Source: Cryptomeria japonica (Eukaryota; Streptophyta; Pinopsida; Cupressales; Cupressaceae). Taken from it: a DNA stretch of 64,000 nucleotides. The translations under genes and the position numbers were made by a program. The notes beneath the pieces were generated by a model. That model saw only the letters and a list, made by a program, of their open reading frames with translations. It was not told the DNA's origin and made no database searches. Numbering within the stretch: position 1 is the stretch's first letter; each line of letters opens with the position of its first letter. The stretch lies in assembly GCF_030272615.1 (NCBI RefSeq), contig NC_081406.1, forward strand, positions 189,747,391-189,811,390, written 5' to 3'. Below, piece by piece: positions 11,906 to 24,154 of this stretch.

Positions 11906-14900
11906 TGTTGGCAATGTGTTTTCATTGATGTCAACTTATACAGATGTAGATTTAACCAAATTGATAGAGATGGTGTTGATCCAAGTTGGAAGAGTTGAAC
12001 AATCATGAGTTTGTGTTCATAGCACACTGTGTTAGTCCCACATGAAGACATAGAAGGCAAGCATAGGATGTGTTATTAAGACTTGCAAATTGGACAAGAA
12101 GACATAGGCCATTGAGTTGGTAAGGTATTGGGGGAAATGATCTAACTTAGAAAAAAGAATAGTTGCAATGGTGCTAACACACCATGTTAGTCCCTCATAG
12201 TTACAGGTCATGTTAGTCACACACAGTCACAAAGAGTGCATAACACATCGTGTGATCGCTATCACTATTATAAACAGATGTGAAATTGTGACAAGGGATG
12301 TCAATAACATGACAATTTATGTGGCCCCGCCATCTTGCACCAAGGAATACCTCATACGAAAGTCATTGCAGGGTAACGATGAGACAGTGCAAATGGCATT
12401 CCCCACCATCCCACAGCAAGAAAGACATTGGACAAAAACCCCTGCGGGGCAACATAACGTTGGAGTAGCTCACGGCCCTCGCCATCCTACAACATGCAAA
12501 TTTGGAAAGGAATGACCCTGCGAGATAACTTAATAGAAAAGTGAATGGGTCTCCCTGCTACCCAACTGCATGGAAAACAGAAGATTGTTGGTCACATGGG
12601 GTAACATAAGAAAATAGAAAGAGGCTCCCCGCTATCCTGTTGTTAGGATAACCGGTGGAAAACTGAGAGGGGGGGGGGGTGAATTAGTTGTCAACGGATT
12701 ATATTAATCAAACCACTTTATAACCTTTAACTAGAGCACATAAACATTGAATACCGAAATAGTAGAAACAGATATCGGTAAGCAATAAAATTTAAGAATG
12801 AAACAGAGAATTAACACAATGCAACCATGCTACATAACACCATGATTTGTACATGGAAAATCGGTAAAGGGAAAAACCACAGTGGGAAGCCTACCCATAG
12901 TCAGATGATACTTCTGCAGAAAGTATGTGATACAATAAGGGGCCTGCACATGTAGGAAGGCACACTGCCTAGAGTGTACTGCTCATTACAAAGGAGTCTC
13001 ACTGACTACAGAGAGGTTACAACCACCTCAATATAATTGGACAACAATCCAGAAGAATGAACTACCAGAGATAGCATCTACCATGCCTGATTACAGTCTT
13101 GGTTAAGCTCAATACCAGAGGCCTTTGACCTCTTACTTAAACCCAATTCGATCACCTATGATCGACCAAATCTCCTTTGCATATGATATTTCATTCCATG
13201 ACCACGAATATTGCCTTTTCATTCCCATGATCTAAAATGAGATCTTACATCAATTTATACAATCCCTAAGGCCTAAACCAATTAGGTCGGCCACCTAAAA
13301 GATATTACAATAAGATCATTACATACATCCATATTATAATGATATGCCATGTCGGCTTTAGACCAAAACAATATTAACCAATCTATAAAACATACTGGTA
13401 ACGTGTAGAGAACATGTTAACATGATACCAGTCCATAACCTAGATAGGTACCAGACCTAATCTGGGTCCACCATGCCAAAGCAATGTCTCCAATCAGTCG
13501 AGGTATGATCAAGGATCACCTTCTGCATCCTGAATTCCATCTAGAAGCTACACCAAAACCACTTATGCATTTTGTCAAAGATTCTCAGTAAAAGCTCTGC
13601 CGATAAAACCTTAAACCCTTACCGGTAACACTAGTTCTTCTACCGGTAACCAACCATAATGGCTAGTGTTGACATCAATGACAAAACATCAATGCAACAC
13701 ATAATCAATTCCTCCATATTGCCAACACCTGTGTCATGGAGGTTTGAAGTATTGCGACCACGTGGGGCAAAATAAACAGGAGAAATACAATGCTCCCCGT
13801 TATCCCATAGCACACAAAATTGGAGAGCTTGATGGTTCCACAAGGAAACAAGGAATAAAGAAATGTGTTTCACCCCGCTATCCCACAACTAAGATGATCA
13901 TAGAAAAAGGATATTGTAGGGTATTTTTCACAGTAATGAAATGGTAATCTTGCCAACCCACAAGAAGGTAGTATGATCTAAAATGATCTCATGAGATAAT
14001 GAAATATTAGATTATGTGCTTCCCCACATCCTCACAGATATATTGTGCAATGTTGTGATAGAGTTGAATTAGTGAACGACTGACGTGTTTGGTGATGTGG
14101 TGCATTGAACTATCACGGTGACAACATTGACCAAGTTTTCTTGTTCAAATCTAGTAGATCGACAGTCTAGTTTTAAAGATGTAGAAGAACTTTATTTGGC
14201 ACATTAATAGGGCATTTTGGGAACTTATACAAGTCAAATTTGATAGCTATCTGATTGAATAGTTAGATCCTATATGCTGAGAAGATAAGAGCAAAGTGCA
14301 AACCGACTGAATGGACGATTAGTATTCAACATAGGAAATTGTACAGATCATGTTACATGATATTGATGCAAACTATGTTGCTTGATCTATGATGAGTTAT
14401 GAACTAACCAACCTTATAGATGTGGATGCTGAGTATATAAAGAGTATGTAAGCCAGAAAAGATATATAGCACGTGTGTGAAGGTTGTAGTAGGTTGATGA
14501 ATCCAGGTTGGTGAATGTTGAGGAATGCTAGACTGAGCAAAGAGAGAGTTGTAGAGATGAAAAAATGAACATAATTTCTGAAGAAGCGGAGTAGGACAAC
14601 AACAAGTTTATATTTACTTATTGTTTTACATCAAGATTGTAGTCTTTTATGATAGTGTAGAGGATTGGTGTCCCCCGAAGGTTGGTTCCTTCAAATCTAG
14701 TGATTGTAAAGGGATTGGTGTCCCAGATTTAGAAGTAAATTGTAGGGGTTGGTGCTCCTTTGGATTGGTGTCCATAAAAGTATAGGGGATTGGTATCTCC
14801 TGAAGGTTGGTGCCTTCAAAATAGTTATAAAAATTTGATTCATTTGTGAAACTCGATTTGGACAATAGCTCCAAGCAACATTTTCTCACCATGGTTTTTC

Positions 14901-15057
14901 CCATCTTGGGTTTTCCACGTATAACTTGGTGTTATGTGAAGTGTTATTGATATTTTCATTCTTCTACACTATATGTTTAATTTCTTGTGAGAACTCAAAA
15001 TTGGTTTTAGAATACACTAATTCAATCCCCCATATCAATGTATTTGTGTGTTCAACA
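11906..15057 (+). repeat. 3' LTR of the copia element, interrupted by a solo LTR
   Basis: Starts TGTTGGCAATGTGTTTTC and ends GTGTGTTCAACA. Without the insertion at 12641-13732 it is about 2.06 kb and aligns end to end with the 5' LTR. The rest includes the TATA box at 14434-14442 and the same GGATTGGTGTCC repeats near 14660-14780 as in the 5' LTR at 5270-5400. Confidence 0.9.
12641..13727 (-). mobile_element. Solo LTR inserted in the copia 3' LTR
   Basis: A 1,087-bp block with TG...CA ends (TGTTAGGATA ... GCCAACA) is flanked by perfect CCTGT duplications at 12636-12640 and 13728-13732. The copia LTR sequence resumes exactly after it (compare 4350 and 13733). Near its left end it carries ACTGAGAGGGGGG followed by TGAATTAG, the reverse of the motif at the 3' end of copia-like LTRs here, so it lies in minus orientation. 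A TATA-like atttata at 13252-13258 fits that. No internal region is left, as expected after LTR-LTR recombination. Confidence 0.92.
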
Positions 15058-15062
15058 CCTTG
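15058..15062. other. Target site duplication CCTTG (right)
   Basis: Exact match to 3619-3623. Confidence 0.9.
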
Positions 15063-17091
15063 CACCTTTTGAAGGCTTGGAGGCCCTTATTTTTGGGCTT
15101 GACTACCCTTTTTTTGGGCTAATTTTACCTTGGCTCTTATGTGGAGCCTTTTTTGTGCCTATTGTAGTATTTTTTAGTGAGCTTCTCCTTCCTGTGTTGG
15201 TTTAGTGGGTCTCTCTTGAGTCTGCTAGTGTTGGGTTGGTGGGGAGTCTTCTTAGTAGGGGAAGATTTGCGATAGAGGTGTACTATTATAGGGAGCTCTG
15301 GATTCTTATTTCCCTAGTTCTAGTTCTATTTTCTGGTTTGCCTTCCTTTGTGGTATTGCTAGCCTCTTCCTTGTGTTTATTTAGGCTAGGGGGTTTGTTA
15401 TTATTGTCCTCTCCCTCTTAGGTTCTAGGCTTTCAACCCTTGAGATTTTATTTGGTAGTGGGAGTTTGTTGGTTTTTGTGGTTGCACATTTTTTCGTAGA
15501 AGATGACTTTATTTTTGGAGTTGGATACGCGATTTTTGTTGGTAGTTGTGGGTCGACTTTGGATGCATGCTGAGAGTTGGTTACCCTACAGGAGAATAAT
15601 TAGAGAGGGCTCTACTTCCTTTGTACCTTCTTATGTGGCGATCTTTGGCTTCCTTTCAAGGATGCTATTTTTTCTTGGGTCTCTATGTATGCCCCACTCT
15701 CCCTTCATCCTCTTGTGAGTCCTGTTGAGGTAATGCCTTCAAGTTCTCCCTTTTGGTGGTTGGGAAAGAGTTTTCCTAGATCTGGATTGATGGAGGGAGC
15801 CCCTTCCCTTGTGTTTTCTCCTTCAGTTCTTTTGGTTCTTAGTGGTACTATTGACATCAGACTTATTGAGGTGGTCCATGAAACCTTTTTAGAGATTTCT
15901 ACCAATAAGATTTTTAGGGATGCCTTTGAAAACCCTTTGATCTTTTTTGTGCTAGGCCATTTTTTGGTTATTTTGTTTAGTATTTTTATGGAATCGTTAG
16001 GTGGTTCTACTATTGCAAGGTTTTTGGTGCCTTCAAATATTTGTTGTCTCCTTCCTTTTCTGAGAAAGTCTTTGCACAAGGTGTTCCTTTTAGGTAAAAG
16101 ATTACAAGAAACCTTTCAAAATTCTTTGATTATTGATTGTTGTCATGACTGCTTTAACCCCAATGCAAGGGGTTTTTTAGGAAGATGGTTCAAGGTTCCT
16201 TCCTAAACCCCTCATTTTTGAATATGTGAATCTTTTGTAGGTTTAGGACCCTTGTTTCCATTGGTTAGTTTCTCTTGTCAAAATCCTCTCTCTCAAAAAA
16301 GTGTCTTCTCTTTCTTGGTTTTGGTCGTCTCACTACTTGTGAGTTCCTCCCTCTTGTCTACCTATTTGGCTATTATGTAAGGGTTTGTACCCCCTCCCAA
16401 TTTGTCTAATCACAACATATAATATAATTCTAAAATCATATAACTTGTACTAGTCTAGATTTATAATTCTTTGGTATAATTATAAAATGTAGATATATAT
16501 AGGTACAGGCACACATCATGGTTCACACCTAAAATTTGCAAGACAAAAGTAAGAAATATAAGAGTCATCCACTTTTTCAATTAGTAGGTTATAATATCTA
16601 AGTAAATACATTAAAACTTCCATTATACCCTATTTTTTATTTTCTTCCTATGTAAACTGGAGCATAGAAGAGAGAATATTGATGGTTCATGTCACACTTG
16701 CACAATTAGCTATCAACATAATCATTATTCAACAATACTTAACATAATCAATTATCTACCTAAAAATTAATACAATAATCTAGTAATTAATTTAGGCTAA
16801 TTAAATATGATGTGACAATGAAACACCTATTTTTTGTGGATCCTATTACAACATATGACAAAATCCTATGATGTGTATGACACAAAAATAAAGGGATCTT
16901 ACTTTGTAATCTTGACTTACCATGTTAGGATTTATTGTTTGTCATGAATTGTCTATTTTGAGATGAAGAATAATGATAATTGGTGAACCAATGTTGGGTT
17001 GGTTTTTTTAGTCAGTTTTGAAAGGATTAAGAGCATAAGATATAACACATTATTTTTAGTAAATAGTTGGAATTGGGGTGGCATTGGAAAT
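15063..17091. other. Unassigned GT-rich then AT-rich sequence
   Basis: 15063-16400 is T- and G-rich on the plus strand and contains several open frames up to 173 codons (15685-16206), hydrophobic and of low complexity, with no domain I recognise. It ends near a TTTGTACCCCCTCCC stretch, reminiscent of LINE 3' ends, but there is no clear poly(A). 16400-17091 is AT-rich without visible features. With 3374-3618 it was the target of the copia insertion. Confidence 0.35.
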
Positions 17092-18069
17092 TGTTGGAAA
17101 TTGACAATCAATCGGTAGTCACCTTCTGAGGAAAATTACATTTTGGGTTGTCATTGATGGCAACTCATCTTTAGGTAATGATATTTCTTCATCTGGATTC
17201 ATTGCTTTATCATTTTATCTATTTTGAGCCAACCGGTATACACCCTATGGTTTACTCTTGTCAACTATTTATTCTTGGTACCGGTAATTCACATTATAGG
17301 CCCCGGTTAAGATATTTTGGGACTTGGTTAAGTCATTTGTGGAATTGGAGGTAGCGTGTAGGCTGACATCAAATCAGATCATCAAGATAATTCTTAATAC
17401 ATTTTATGATCGGTGAGGAAGCTGACAAGATTATTTTCTTTATGTGACCGACATGATGAACAAGTTAAAAGGGTATATAAGGGAGATCACTTAGCGATGG
17501 ATTGGACATATATGGATATGATGGTTGATGTGATTTGAGATGGGAATAAGGCAGAGATTGATAGTGTGTGAATTGGTGTGCGAGTGATATCTTAAGTGCA
17601 TAGTTACACGTGCACAATCCTAACCGGTAGCAAAACAGAGTATCAAAAACATCGGTTTAGTAAAGGTTCTCAGAGCTAAAACCGGAACTTCTACAACATG
17701 GTTAGATGCACTATTTCAGTTCATTTCTATTTGAAATCATTATGTAATGTTGTCTAAGTCAATGAGACTTCCATTTGAGGAGTGAGCTCTAGTAGGTGAA
17801 CCCGTATGCATGCACATACCCCTCTATGTAATATTTGTATACCTTGATCAAGTATATAGATATTATGGGTATCAGCTCCACCATTATTTTTCCCTTTACA
17901 GGGTTTTCCACGTAAATATATTGGTGTTATGGTATTACTTTGTGTGTTGATTTGTTTATGCCCTTTAATTTTATAATCTATCATCTGATTGATTAGCAAT
18001 AAGTTCAGAAATTCTTTTACCAATAGAGCATTGATTCACCCCCCCTCTCAGTGTTCTTGGATTCCAATA
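17092..18069 (+). repeat. LTR 1 of the A/B tandem
   Basis: Starts TGTTGGAAATTGACAATC and ends TTGGATTCCAATA, with the terminal CA changed to TA; 978 bp. TATA box tatataa at 17474-17480. A C-tract and CTCTCAGTGTTCTTGG precede the end. Confidence 0.9.
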
Positions 18070-18090
18070 ATTGGTATCAGAGCCTAGTTC
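18070..18090 (+). other. Primer-binding site of copy A
   Basis: ATTGGTATCAGAGCCTAG directly after the LTR: the canonical plant initiator-Met primer site. Confidence 0.9.
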
Positions 18091-18137
18091 CTCGAAAGAA
18101 GTTTAACAAATTGAGGAAGATCTGAAACTTGGAATCA

Positions 18138-19137
18138 ATGGAAACTAGTTTGCAGCAACAAATTCAACTTTCTCTTGAGGATCTTGATTATGAGAAGGAG
18201 AAAAGCAATAAATTGAAGAATGACCTGAGGTAAGCCAAAAAATATATCATTTCATTACAAAGAAAGATATCAATTGCTCAAGCTAAGAGAGAAGAACTCT
18301 GTGATCAACTGCAAAATTATAGTAGTGATGAAGAAGATGCTTTGAAAGATCAATGCCAGAAACTCACTTAGGAGAATACTACCTTGAAGAATGAAATAAA
18401 AGCCCTAACTCTGAGAATGTGCAAGGAGATTGAAGACAAAAAGAATTATGAAGAATACCTAGCTCAAGAATTGAAGGATAGATCAGATTAATGCAACAGA
18501 CTGATACATGAGAATGATATGTTGAAACTTGAATTTATTCAGTCCTGGAATAATGAACGAGAAATTGAAAGACAGATCATAATCATGAGAGATGACTTAG
18601 CCACTACAAATGAGTACAAATACAAGTTCAAAGCCAGCTCTACAAGATGATGAATTACGGAAAAGCCAGAGAGATGTTAATGACAAGAGAGTTCTTGGAT
18701 ATGAAGTAGGAGAAAGCTCTGGTACTACACAACAAGATCAATCATCTGGTCAGAAATAGCATCATACCAACCGGAACTAGAAATCACCAGTAAGACAACC
18801 TAATGCTCGCAAATTCAACGGTACATGCTTTTTTTGCAATAAATATTGTCATATAGCAAGTCAATGCAGAAATAGGAATAATCAGAACAATGAATCATTC
18901 ACGGGTCATCGAAATATCAAATGTCATGCTTGCAGTAGATTTGGACATATGACTAACCAATACAAATCTAAAGGAAATCAAAGGTATAATAAAGAAATTC
19001 AAAAGGACAATATTGTCTATTATGCATGCAACAAGATTAGACATATTGCTAAATATTGCAAAAGTAAGAATCCACCTATAGCTGATGGAAATTTAGATGA
19101 AAAAGGAAAGACAAAGGTTGAAGATATCAGAAAATAG
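18138..19137 (+). pseudogene. ORF1 (Gag-like: coiled coil plus zinc knuckles), copy A
   Basis: The ATG at 18138 aligns with the ORF1 starts of copies B, C and D. The first two thirds are charged and rich in Glu, Lys and Leu, with a coiled-coil pattern. The C-terminal third has three degraded CCHC knuckles: CFFCNKYCHIASQC, CHACSRFGHMTNQ (last Cys changed to Tyr) and YACNKIRHIAKYC. A stop at about codon 31 and a frameshift near 18650 break it. It probably packaged RNA as a nucleocapsid-type protein. The MTNQYKSKGNQ tail stays open to 19137. Confidence 0.75.
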
Positions 19138-19601
19138 CATGAGTGAAGATGGGTTTAGAAATCAAATACACAATCGGTAAAAGAAATAGGTCCTACACCG
19201 GAAGCAAGAACTTTAACGGGTAACTAGGGCATTTTGCCTTTGGTGTAGGAAAATCACTGAAGATCATGCAAACACCGCGGATTAGGTCTGGAATCAAGGA
19301 ATTTTGACTCTGGATGGACACTCAAGCAAAATCAGGTGTTTTTAAGAACCCACATGGAGATTCTGTGATCCGGTTAGATTCTTCGGTAGCATTTATGACA
19401 GTGGAAAATTAGGGTTAATGGTGATAAAAGGGGAAAATTTAAATCATTTCTTCACATAGTGATCAAGCATTCTGAAGAGCGATTTCAAAGGCATTCAAGA
19501 GTCCTAAGGCGATTTGTGCAAGCATTTGCATCCGAAGAGAATTTCATCATTCAAAAATTTATCAAGGTATTTACCGTTTGTGAAAACCCTAAAAAATTAT
19601 C

Positions 19602-22600
19602 ATGGCATCCTCATCAAATGTTGATATTCCTATGGTAGTTGAAATCAAGAACCGCTCCCATCCAGAATTCAAGAAACATCCTTTCAAATAAATTTTGGAT
19701 GATCCTTTGGGAGTATTTTCCAGTGTATGTCATGGTGTTCTTCACACTAAAGACATTAGGGTATATATCCATTGCAATATCGAAGAAATTGGGAATTACG
19801 AGATGTCCTACATATTCACCGATCATCTTATCACTGACAATCAACTCAAACTAGAATATGTGCATTTGAGGAGAAGGGTTTTACCCAGTTCATGGATTTT
19901 CTATCTTTTCATGAAGATGAATGGGTAAGATACATTCTCAACCGTATTCATGGGGAATTTTTATAGTTGGACTGGCCGTATAAGATAATAGAAGAAGTGA
20001 TCAAGAATATCACATGCCTTTACAAGGTCGGAGATGTGTGAGGGCTTCAATAGATTTCAAACACAGATGTATGCAAACTCACTGCCGCAACTTATGATTG
20101 TAGATTAATGTGGGTTGATGATATTAGGGATCCTGATGTGAAATTTTCCATAATGGTGACTGGCTATAAGGTTTATCAATCTAACTGATTGAACTTAATC
20201 TCTAGAACCGCCATTCACATTGCTTATGAGATGGTGAAAGAAGATGCACATTATGACCTATGTAGGGTGATGCTGAAGGAACTAATGACCAATCTCCAGA
20301 AGATTAAACAAGACAAAAAGAATGCATTCTGGTATGGTTATTTCATTATAAGATTAACCTTTTATTTTCAGAACATGGTACTTGGTTATGGGAAGATTCA
20401 ATGGGCTTTTGATAGACCAACAGGGAGACCAACAACAGAAGGCAAACTTTTGGGCCTTTTTCAAAACATTTCAAGAGGAAATGAAGAATAGGGTTAGGAT
20501 ACCTAAAGAAATTGTTGAAAAATATAAGGACACAATTTGTTTTATGGTTAACAAGGATGAATGTATGATGGAGGCAGTCCATCCTAGAACTGTGTGGATT
20601 ATGCTGATGGGATATGAGGTAGATGAGGCCACATTGGTTGTATATTCACAACATCTACTCAAGCCTCCAGATGATGAGAAGGAAGAAAAATTTGGCACAG
20701 ATCAGGAGAAGGGTCTGAAGGTTCACAGGAACAAGTTGCACCCTCCATCAGAAAGAAAATAACAAGGGTTGTAGCTGAACAATAGATCAATGAAGGACAT
20801 GATAGGGCAAAGATAAAACATAAGGTTAAAATCCTTGAAGCCCGGAGGAAGGAAGAAAATAAACATAAGATAAAAGAGGAGAGAGAAGCAATGAAGGAAG
20901 CTCAAGCCACACCTAATGTTGTCTCAGTTGCCACTGATCCACCACAACAACCGGAAGGATAGTCCGGCGAGCCTGCCAACCCCAAGCTTAAGGAATCGGT
21001 GAAAAGAAAACAGAAACCGGTAAGACAATATTTGACTATATCTTCAGAGGAGAAAGAATCAGAAGAAGAGATCTAACAAGCTCCGAAGAAGAAATGTTTT
21101 TTTTCTATAATTGTCAAAGAGAAGAAGGAACCAGAGAAGTAGCCACCTCAGAGGACTCCAGAGATTACTATAGTACATAAGAGAAAACCTAAAGCAGATG
21201 AGAAATCTAAACCAGAATCCAAGAAGAGAACCGGTAAGCGGAAAAAGTTAGATGCTCAGGATATTATAGATCAAATTATTAATGATAGAAATCTGGACAA
21301 TATTTTTGCATTTTATGATGATTTTAATGATAAGGATAAGAAGCAGTTAGAAGAAGCCATTGTTTTATATCTTGATTCTTTTAGTAGGTCATTGATAGAG
21401 TTGGAGAAGATTTTGCCCAAAGAATTATATGATAGATTGGAAATAAAGAAATTACATCCACAAAAATTGAATAGACAGATGAATGAAACATAAGTAATTA
21501 ATCTTTGTCCATCAATCACTCTGATAGAAGTTATAGATTTAATAAATAAGACATGTGTGACAGAATTTAAATACCTAATTGATGACTTATTGTTAGAAAA
21601 ATATGAAGAGATCCAGAATGAGACAATTGACATATGGGTAAGAATTATTTTGAGTTATGGTTATGAGTTATGGTTATGAGTTAAGTCCTAGTTTTGTACA
21701 ATCACAACATATTCAATTACCAGCAGAAAAGGAACTGGTAAAGAAAGATGGGCAAAATGTGGATACTAATCCATCGGTTACTCATGAGTCCAATTTTGAA
21801 GCTGAGGATACTCAAAATCCTCTTAAATCACATGTACAGTATATTGAGGTAGAGGTTGAGAAAGATTAAGGTACAAATGAGAAGGTTTCAGGAGAGGCAC
21901 CAAAAGAAAGTGAAGCGCCAAGTGGCGAAGCCATTGGTTCACATGAGGAGAAGACTTCTATAGATTGGAAACTTGCAACAGACTAAGGTAAAAGGACAGT
22001 GACAAATTTCCCTTCTAGTTTGGCAATTGACACTTCTCTATCAAAAGCTAAAGAGAAATTGCCAGAAATTACAATCAGTTTTGACAAGCCCTATCACCTG
22101 ATGTCACCAGCTAAAAAGGTTTTGGCTACAAAAACACTTCAGGCTTAGGCAACACATGAATTGGCACAAGAGGAATCTAAGTATAAGGATTTGATACAAA
22201 ATACTTTTGATATTTTGAACTGGCTTGTACCAGAATTTAAGGCTGAGAAGAGCTCAAGCTCTTCCAATAAACTACAAGAAATCATTGAATACATCCCGAA
22301 GCAGTATGATTCTTTGGTAAAGATTTTAGCACTTGAAGTTGAGGACAAATTTGTTGAGGACATGAAGAAAACATTTTTTGCAGATGACATCAACAGAAAA
22401 GGAAAAACTTCACACATGTCTACAATCTATCGATGAATACTTAGCGCAAGGAGGTAAAGTATATAAAACTTGTCTAGGTTTTTCAAAGCTCACTGCCTCC
22501 CTAGACAAGCAGATTATGGATTGTAAAGGCCAACTACTTCATATTTCATATGCTTACAATCCGGTGGAAAACTTAACTAGTTCTCTTGAAGGTCCAGTTT

Positions 22601-22890
22601 TCGCATTCGTGGATCAAATCCTAAAGTTAGAAAAGGAAAGGGACAATATGATAAGGAGAGCCATAGAGCTCCAAAATTTTATAGGTCCCCAGTTATATAA
22701 CCTTCTATGTCATAAAATCAAGTGTATAGATAATATGCAATAGGAGGATCCGACTGAATCCCAAGCCATTGAGTACTATGCCAGTCTCTTGAATGAATTC
22801 AACTCCATTCTAGATTCTCTCAAGCAAGGTTGGGATACTTATTTTTCATTTTTGAAGACTTTGTATGCAGACATTTTGAAACATATATAG
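19602..22890 (+). pseudogene. ORF2 of unknown function, copy A
   Basis: Starts at ATG 19602 (MASSSNVDIPMVVEI) and ends at TAG 22888-22890, about 1,095 codons with many stops. Order of parts: a globular N-terminus (EFKKHPFK, CHGVLHTKDIRVYIHCNIEE), a middle part with MVKEDAHYDLCRVMLKELM and RVPKEIVEKYKD-like blocks, a Lys/Glu-rich basic linker, and a C-terminal helical part (LQEIIEYIPKQYDSLVKI, then KEKLHTCLQSID). It finishes with GWDTY at 22828-22842. The same order occurs in B and C. No pol motif is visible and I do not recognise the protein. Confidence 0.7.
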
Positions 22891-22956
22891 GAACTGGTAT
22901 CTGAATATATATGTGTACAACAATTTGGGTGGACACCCTGCTTTGTCATTAATGTC

Positions 22957-23105
22957 AAAGGGGGAGGAGTATAGTGAAAAATGAATGTATATCGTAGGGG
23001 GAGAGTATAGATGTAAATAACTACATGGATGTATAGGATAGGGGGAGCACTCAAAGGTAATATCATTTTTCACATGAGTGTTACCATAAATGCCAAAGGG
23101 GGAGA
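22957..23105 (+). other. Four polypurine blocks before LTR 2 (copy A)
   Basis: Purine runs AAAGGGGGAGGAG (22957-22969), GGGGGAGAG (22997-23005), GGATAGGGGGAG (23036-23047) and AAAGGGGGAGA (23095-23105). The last abuts the LTR and should prime plus-strand synthesis. The same four occur in B and, partly changed, in D. Confidence 0.85.
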
Positions 23106-23106
23106 T

Positions 23107-24086
23107 TGTTGGCAATTGATACTCATCTAGTAGTCACCTTCTTAGGTAAATTGCATTTTGGGTTGTCAATGATGGCAACTCATCTTCAGGTGATGGTAAT
23201 TCTTCATCCAGATTCATTGCTTTATCATTTTTTCTTGCTTGGGCCAGCCGGTATACACCCTATGGTTTACGCTTGTCAATTATTTATTCTTGGTACTGGT
23301 AATTCATATTATAGGCCCCGGTTAAGATATTTTGGGACTCAATTAAGTCATTTGTGGAATTGAAGGTAGCATGTAGGCTGACATCAAATCAGATCATTGA
23401 GATAATTCTTAAAATATTTTATGATCCGAGAGAAAGCCAACAAACTTATTTTCTTTATGAGGACAACATGATGAACAAGTTAAAAGGGTATATAAGGGAG
23501 ATCACTTAGCGATGGATTAGACAGCTATGGATATGATAGTTGTGATGCAATTTGAGATGCGAATAAGGTAGAGACCGATAGTTTATGGATGGGTATGCGA
23601 GTGATAGTTTAAGTGCGTAGTTACACGTGCGCAATCCTAACCTATAACAGAATAGAGTATCAGAAATATTGGTTCAGTAAAGGTTCTCAGAGCTAAAACT
23701 AGAACTTATCCAGCATGGTCAGATGCGTTATTTAAGTTCATTTATGTTTGAAATCATTATGTAATGTTGTGTAAGTCAATGAGACTTCCATTTGAGTAGT
23801 GAGCTCTAGGCGATGAGCCTGTATGCATGTGCATACCCCTCTATGTAATATTTGTATACCTTGATCAAGTATATAGATATTGTGGGTATCAACCCCACCG
23901 TGGTGTTTACCTTTTTCCACATAAAAATATTGGTGTTATGGTATTGCTATGTGTGTTTATTTTTTTATGTACTTTAATTTTGTATTTTGTCATCCAGTTG
24001 ATTAGCAATAAGTTCAATTTTTTTTTTTACCGATAGAACACTAACTCACCCCCCCCCCCCCCTCTCAGTGTTCTTGGATTCCAACA
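23107..24086 (+). repeat. LTR 2 (shared middle LTR) of the A/B tandem
   Basis: Starts TGTTGGCAATTGATACTC and ends TTGGATTCCAACA, 980 bp. It serves as 3' LTR of A and 5' LTR of B. TATA box at 23489-23495. An uninterrupted C-tract near 24048-24062 precedes CTCTCAGTGTTC. Confidence 0.92.
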
Positions 24087-24107
24087 ATTGGTATTAGAGC
24101 CTAGTTC
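24087..24107 (+). other. Primer-binding site of copy B
   Basis: ATTGGTATTAGAGCCTAG, one C-to-T change from the site of copy A. Confidence 0.88.
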
Positions 24108-24154
24108 CTCGTAATAAGTTTAACAACTTGAGTAATATCCAAAACTTGGAATTA

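Larger units (their letters stand above)
3624..15057 (+). mobile_element. Sirevirus-like Ty1/copia retrotransposon, full length but decayed
   Basis: Two LTRs of about 2.04 kb with TG...CA ends flank gag and pol in copia order: Gag, protease, integrase, RT, RNase H. Perfect 5-bp duplications (CCTTG) flank it. A coiled-coil Gag, long LTRs, an initiator-Met-type PBS and several polypurine blocks before the 3' LTR are known Sirevirus traits. The 3' LTR is split by a later solo LTR at 12641-13727. Many frameshifts and stops, a substituted integrase Glu and loss of the RT active-site motif make it immobile on its own. Confidence 0.9.

Noticed and set aside
15685-16206. 173-codon frame as a host gene
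   Set aside because: No domain or plausible gene structure, hydrophobic low-complexity product, and a comparable antisense frame (15705-16079) exists.
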